Positions 23,040-26,119 of a DNA stretch of 26,119 nt are shown here, piece after piece (position 1 is the first letter of the stretch; every line of letters begins with the position of its first letter). The notes beneath the pieces are model-generated. The model was not told the origin of the DNA and ran no database searches. It worked only from the letters and a program-made list of their open reading frames with translations. The stretch lies in IMG/VR virus record IMGVR_UViG_3300017782_000189, positions 1 through 26,119 of that record. One strand, given 5' to 3'. This DNA comes from a virus. Position numbers and translations under genes: made by a program.

Positions 23040-26000
23040 ATGCCAGAAGTTAAAAATGCTTTTATAAAATCCAAGATGAATAAAGACCTGGATGACAGGC
23101 TTGTACCATCTGGAGAATATCGCGATGCAAAAAACGTTCAAATTAGTAGATCAGAAGGATCAGATGTGGGCGCTTTAGAAAATGTATTAGGTAATAAAGA
23201 AATATTATTTTCAACAACTCTTCCAGTTAGCTTTTCTGCTTTAGTTGGAGCACCTAACATTAAATGTATCGGGAAGTTTGTAGATGAAAACAATACTACA
23301 ATATATAGTTTTTGGACTGATTACTTTGATACTCAGGCTGAAAACAGAATTATATATAGCCCTAGTGCTAAAAATTATATTCTTGCGTATGACATATCTG
23401 GTAGCGATAATTATAAGGTTTTAGTTGAAGGTGCTTTTTTAAATTTTTCTCAAACAAATCCTATCATAGGTGTTAACATTATAGAAGGTCTTTTATTTTG
23501 GACTGACGATAGAAACCAACCTAGAAAAATAAATGTTAACTTAGCTAACGAAGCTACAAATCCTCAAAATACATACGCTGTTCCTACATATTATACAACT
23601 GAAGACTCTATTTCAGTTTCTACTTATAATCCTTATCAAACAATAGAAGTTTTAAATGCTAGTGCGCTAGGCGCTGCTATAGTTGCTACAGCTGGTTTAA
23701 ATGGGAATGTTACAGAATCAAAAGCACTTACTTTAAATACACCAACTCCAGTAACAGGACCAATAACGGTTGGCTTAGGTGTTAGGGGTACTGATGTGAA
23801 AAGCGGTACTATAGTTACTAAAGTAAACAGTCAAACATCTATAGAAACAAACAAAGCTAATACGTTGTTAAACGCTGTTACTTTAAGTTTTAATGGTTTA
23901 GAAACTACAATGTATGATGTTACATCAGCAAAAATTCCAATACCAGTTGCTACAGCCACTCAAGCTATTGTAGATAATCCTTATTACGATGCCAACTATG
24001 GAGGTGATCCACAGTTTTTAGAAGATAAATTTATAAGGTTTAGTTATAGATTTAAATTTGATGATGGTGAATATTCTATATTTGCACCATTTACTCAATC
24101 AATGTTTATACCTAAACAAGATGGTTATTTTATAAATGACGATGAAAAACTTACTTATGAAAGTACTATAGTAGATTTCATGGAAAACAAAGTAACTAAA
24201 ATAGATTTATTAATTCCATTGCCAGCTACAAGATCAGAACTAGCAACAATAAGTAGTTCAAGTTTAAAAATAACTGAAATAGATATTTTATATAAAGAAT
24301 CTGATGGCCAAGCTATCAGAGTTGTAGATACTATTAAAGTAGAAAATGCATCTCCTTGGAATTTAAACCCTACGGATGATGTATATATTTACACATATGA
24401 ATCTACAAAACCTTACAAAACATTACCTGAGGACGAGTTAATTAGAGTATACGACAGAGTACCTGTAAGAGCAAAAACACAAGAGTTAATAAGTAACAGA
24501 GTTGTGTATGGAAACTTTCAAGACAAACATACACCACCTTCTGCATTAGATTATCAAGTTGGTATTACTGATAAATACGCTACTGATGCAGCTATAACAT
24601 CTTATACAAGAAGTGAATACCCTAATCATTCATTGAAACAAAATAGAAATTATCAAGTAGGTATTGTTTTATCTGATAAGTTTGGTAGACAATCAAGTAC
24701 TATTCTTTCTAACAGTACAGCTGCTTTAGCTAATGGTTTTGGTGCTGACACAGTGTATAGCCCTTATCAAACAGCCGCAGATACAACACCGCCAGAATGG
24801 CCCGGTGATTCTTTAAAAGTTTTATTTAATAGCACAATAGATAGCAATTCACCAGCTACATCTAATAGAAGTTTAGGTACACCTGGTTTATACAACAGTG
24901 ATGTAACAAGTGCTAATTATAATCCACTAGGTTGGTATTCTTATAAAATTGTTGTAAAACAACAAGAACAAGAATATTATAATGTTTACTTGCCTGGTGT
25001 AATGAAAGGTAATCCTGACGGAACTGAAACAGGTGGAGATTTATCAAACATTGTTTTAATTAACGACAATATAAATAAAGTACCTAGAGATCTTACAGAG
25101 GTAGGACCTACTCAACAACAGTTTAGAAGTTCTGTACAACTTTTTGGTAGGGTTCAAAATGATGTTATAGCAACCAGTACCGCTGGTAATGAACAATTTT
25201 ATCCTGATAGACTTTCTGATACAGTAAGTACAATATCTTCTGTTAGAGATTTATTTGATGTTAAAGATGTTACAACCACTATTGACAATCAAGTTGATAT
25301 ATTTGGTTTTTATAATGCAAAATCAAACCCGCTAATAGGTCAAGTTATTACAACAGCAGAGTTTGGAGTAATAAACACAGCAGCAGCACCTTTTGTACCT
25401 TTATTAAATTTAGCTGTTTTTGAAACTGAACCTGTTGTTTCTAGACTAGATATTTATTGGGAAACATCAACAAACGGTTTAATATCAGATTTAAATACAG
25501 CAGTAGCCACAGACACAGGAGGTGTTCAAGCAACAAAAAACTTTAATTTTGAACAAAACGAAGCTGATATAGTTGGTACAGTTGTAACAACAGATGGAGC
25601 GGGTAACCCTAGTTTTTTCTACGGAGAAGATGTTGTTGGGGCTAGAATAAACAATGCAATATTAAAAGAAAATAGTAATGGAGACATAATAGGTCTTACA
25701 ATTACTGATGGAAATGGTGTAAATAGACCTACTAGTGGTTCTGGAGCAGAGTGGACAATTACAAAACAAGGTAATGGTACGGCTGCTACCCCATATGAGT
25801 ATCAACTTTCTGTTGCTGCAGCTCAATACTATGGGCCAAATGCAACAACTACAGAAAATTATACATTTGATTTTATATGGGATGTAGGTGGTGTTGAAAC
25901 AACCCCATCTAGTGAGTCAGGTCAATTAGCAAACACAGCACCAATAATTGATGGAACATGTCCTAGAAGTTTAACAGTAACAACTAGTAATCTACCTGCA

Positions 26001-26119
26001 ATTACTACATTGACAGGTTTAAATGGATCTGCTAATACTAGTGATAATACTAAAGATTTAGTTTGGTCTATAGTTTCTCAAACTCAAGGAGGAAGTTCAA
26101 CCACAAATTTTGTAATGAC
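23040..26119 (+). CDS. Large nozzle/muzzle-like tail protein (3' end outside window)
   Basis: At least 1026 codons with no stop up to the window edge. The N-terminus MPEVKNAFIKSKMNKDLDDR, then LVPSGEYRDAKNVQISRSEG and DVGALENVLGN, follows the same logic as T7 gp12-type nozzle proteins (gap-filling strand, then residues naming the variables). Later parts include KTLPEDELIRVYDRVPVRAK, YPNHSLKQNRNYQVGIVLSD, WYSYKIVVKQQEQEYYNVYL and VVSRLDIYWETSTNGLISDL, which I recall from large tail proteins of marine and crAss-like phages. It starts 6 bases after the ring-protein stop. It should form the distal tail channel. Truncated by the window. Confidence 0.75.
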   Translation, partial: MPEVKNAFIKSKMNKDLDDRLVPSGEYRDAKNVQISRSEGSDVGALENVLGNKEILFSTTLPVSFSALVGAPNIKCIGKFVDENNTTIYSFWTDYFDTQAENRIIYSPSAKNYILAYDISGSDNYKVLVEGAFLNFSQTNPIIGVNIIEGLLFWTDDRNQPRKINVNLANEATNPQNTYAVPTYYTTEDSISVSTYNPYQTIEVLNASALGAAIVATAGLNGNVTESKALTLNTPTPVTGPITVGLGVRGTDVKSGTIVTKVNSQTSIETNKANTLLNAVTLSFNGLETTMYDVTSAKIPIPVATATQAIVDNPYYDANYGGDPQFLEDKFIRFSYRFKFDDGEYSIFAPFTQSMFIPKQDGYFINDDEKLTYESTIVDFMENKVTKIDLLIPLPATRSELATISSSSLKITEIDILYKESDGQAIRVVDTIKVENASPWNLNPTDDVYIYTYESTKPYKTLPEDELIRVYDRVPVRAKTQELISNRVVYGNFQDKHTPPSALDYQVGITDKYATDAAITSYTRSEYPNHSLKQNRNYQVGIVLSDKFGRQSSTILSNSTAALANGFGADTVYSPYQTAADTTPPEWPGDSLKVLFNSTIDSNSPATSNRSLGTPGLYNSDVTSANYNPLGWYSYKIVVKQQEQEYYNVYLPGVMKGNPDGTETGGDLSNIVLINDNINKVPRDLTEVGPTQQQFRSSVQLFGRVQNDVIATSTAGNEQFYPDRLSDTVSTISSVRDLFDVKDVTTTIDNQVDIFGFYNAKSNPLIGQVITTAEFGVINTAAAPFVPLLNLAVFETEPVVSRLDIYWETSTNGLISDLNTAVATDTGGVQATKNFNFEQNEADIVGTVVTTDGAGNPSFFYGEDVVGARINNAILKENSNGDIIGLTITDGNGVNRPTSGSGAEWTITKQGNGTAATPYEYQLSVAAAQYYGPNATTTENYTFDFIWDVGGVETTPSSESGQLANTAPIIDGTCPRSLTVTTSNLPAITTLTGLNGSANTSDNTKDLVWSIVSQTQGGSSTTNFVM

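Overview
The window looks like the virion-morphogenesis half of an AT-rich, tailed double-stranded DNA phage, most likely a short-tailed (podovirus-type) marine or environmental phage of a Bacteroidota (flavobacterial) host. All recognisable genes lie on the + strand, are tightly packed, and often overlap by 1-17 bases. Start codons lack Shine-Dalgarno sites and instead follow A/T-only leaders built from AAATT or ATTAT units, as is typical of Bacteroidota. The order terminase, portal, scaffold-like protein, major capsid protein, ring/adaptor proteins and a very long nozzle-like protein, with the sizes seen here, resembles crAss-like and related Bacteroidota podoviruses. That placement is inferred from recalled families; no search was run.

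Layout. (1) 1-4.6 kb, host-recognition end: a 925-aa fibre/spike with a 31-aa repeat array and a C-terminal S74 intramolecular chaperone, a 378-aa Cys-punctuated modular fibre-like protein, and a small GT-A-type glycosyltransferase. (2) 4.6-7.3 kb, folding module: a decayed fibre-gene remnant, a conserved 104-aa protein, a phage GroEL with an overlapping GroES (order reversed relative to bacterial groES-groEL), and a winged-helix-like protein. (3) 7.3-12.7 kb: many small proteins, including candidate virion decoration proteins, a mini-protein with an HExxH motif, a three-helix-type holin, a coiled-coil protein, a conserved gene split in two by what looks like a one-base deletion, and a candidate small terminase subunit. 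(4) 12.7-26.1 kb, head and neck: TerL, portal, scaffold-like protein, major capsid protein followed by a strong intrinsic terminator, two neck/adaptor candidates, a ring-protein candidate, and a >1026-residue nozzle/muzzle-like protein that runs off the window.

The genes fit one programme: packaging (TerS candidate, TerL, portal), shell assembly (scaffold, capsid protein), neck and tail (ring and nozzle proteins), receptor binding (fibres, possibly glycosylated), chaperonin-assisted folding (GroEL/GroES) and lysis (holin). The points most worth a second look are the frameshifted gene at 11883-12487, the chaperonin pair, the repeat-built fibre and its remnant, the inserted domain in the 197-aa virion-like protein, the HExxH mini-protein, and the 15-base motif found twice next to hairpins. 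No tRNA, CRISPR array, insertion sequence or attachment site was seen. No stretch longer than 300 bases lacks a gene; the longest gap is 163 bases (4587-4749).
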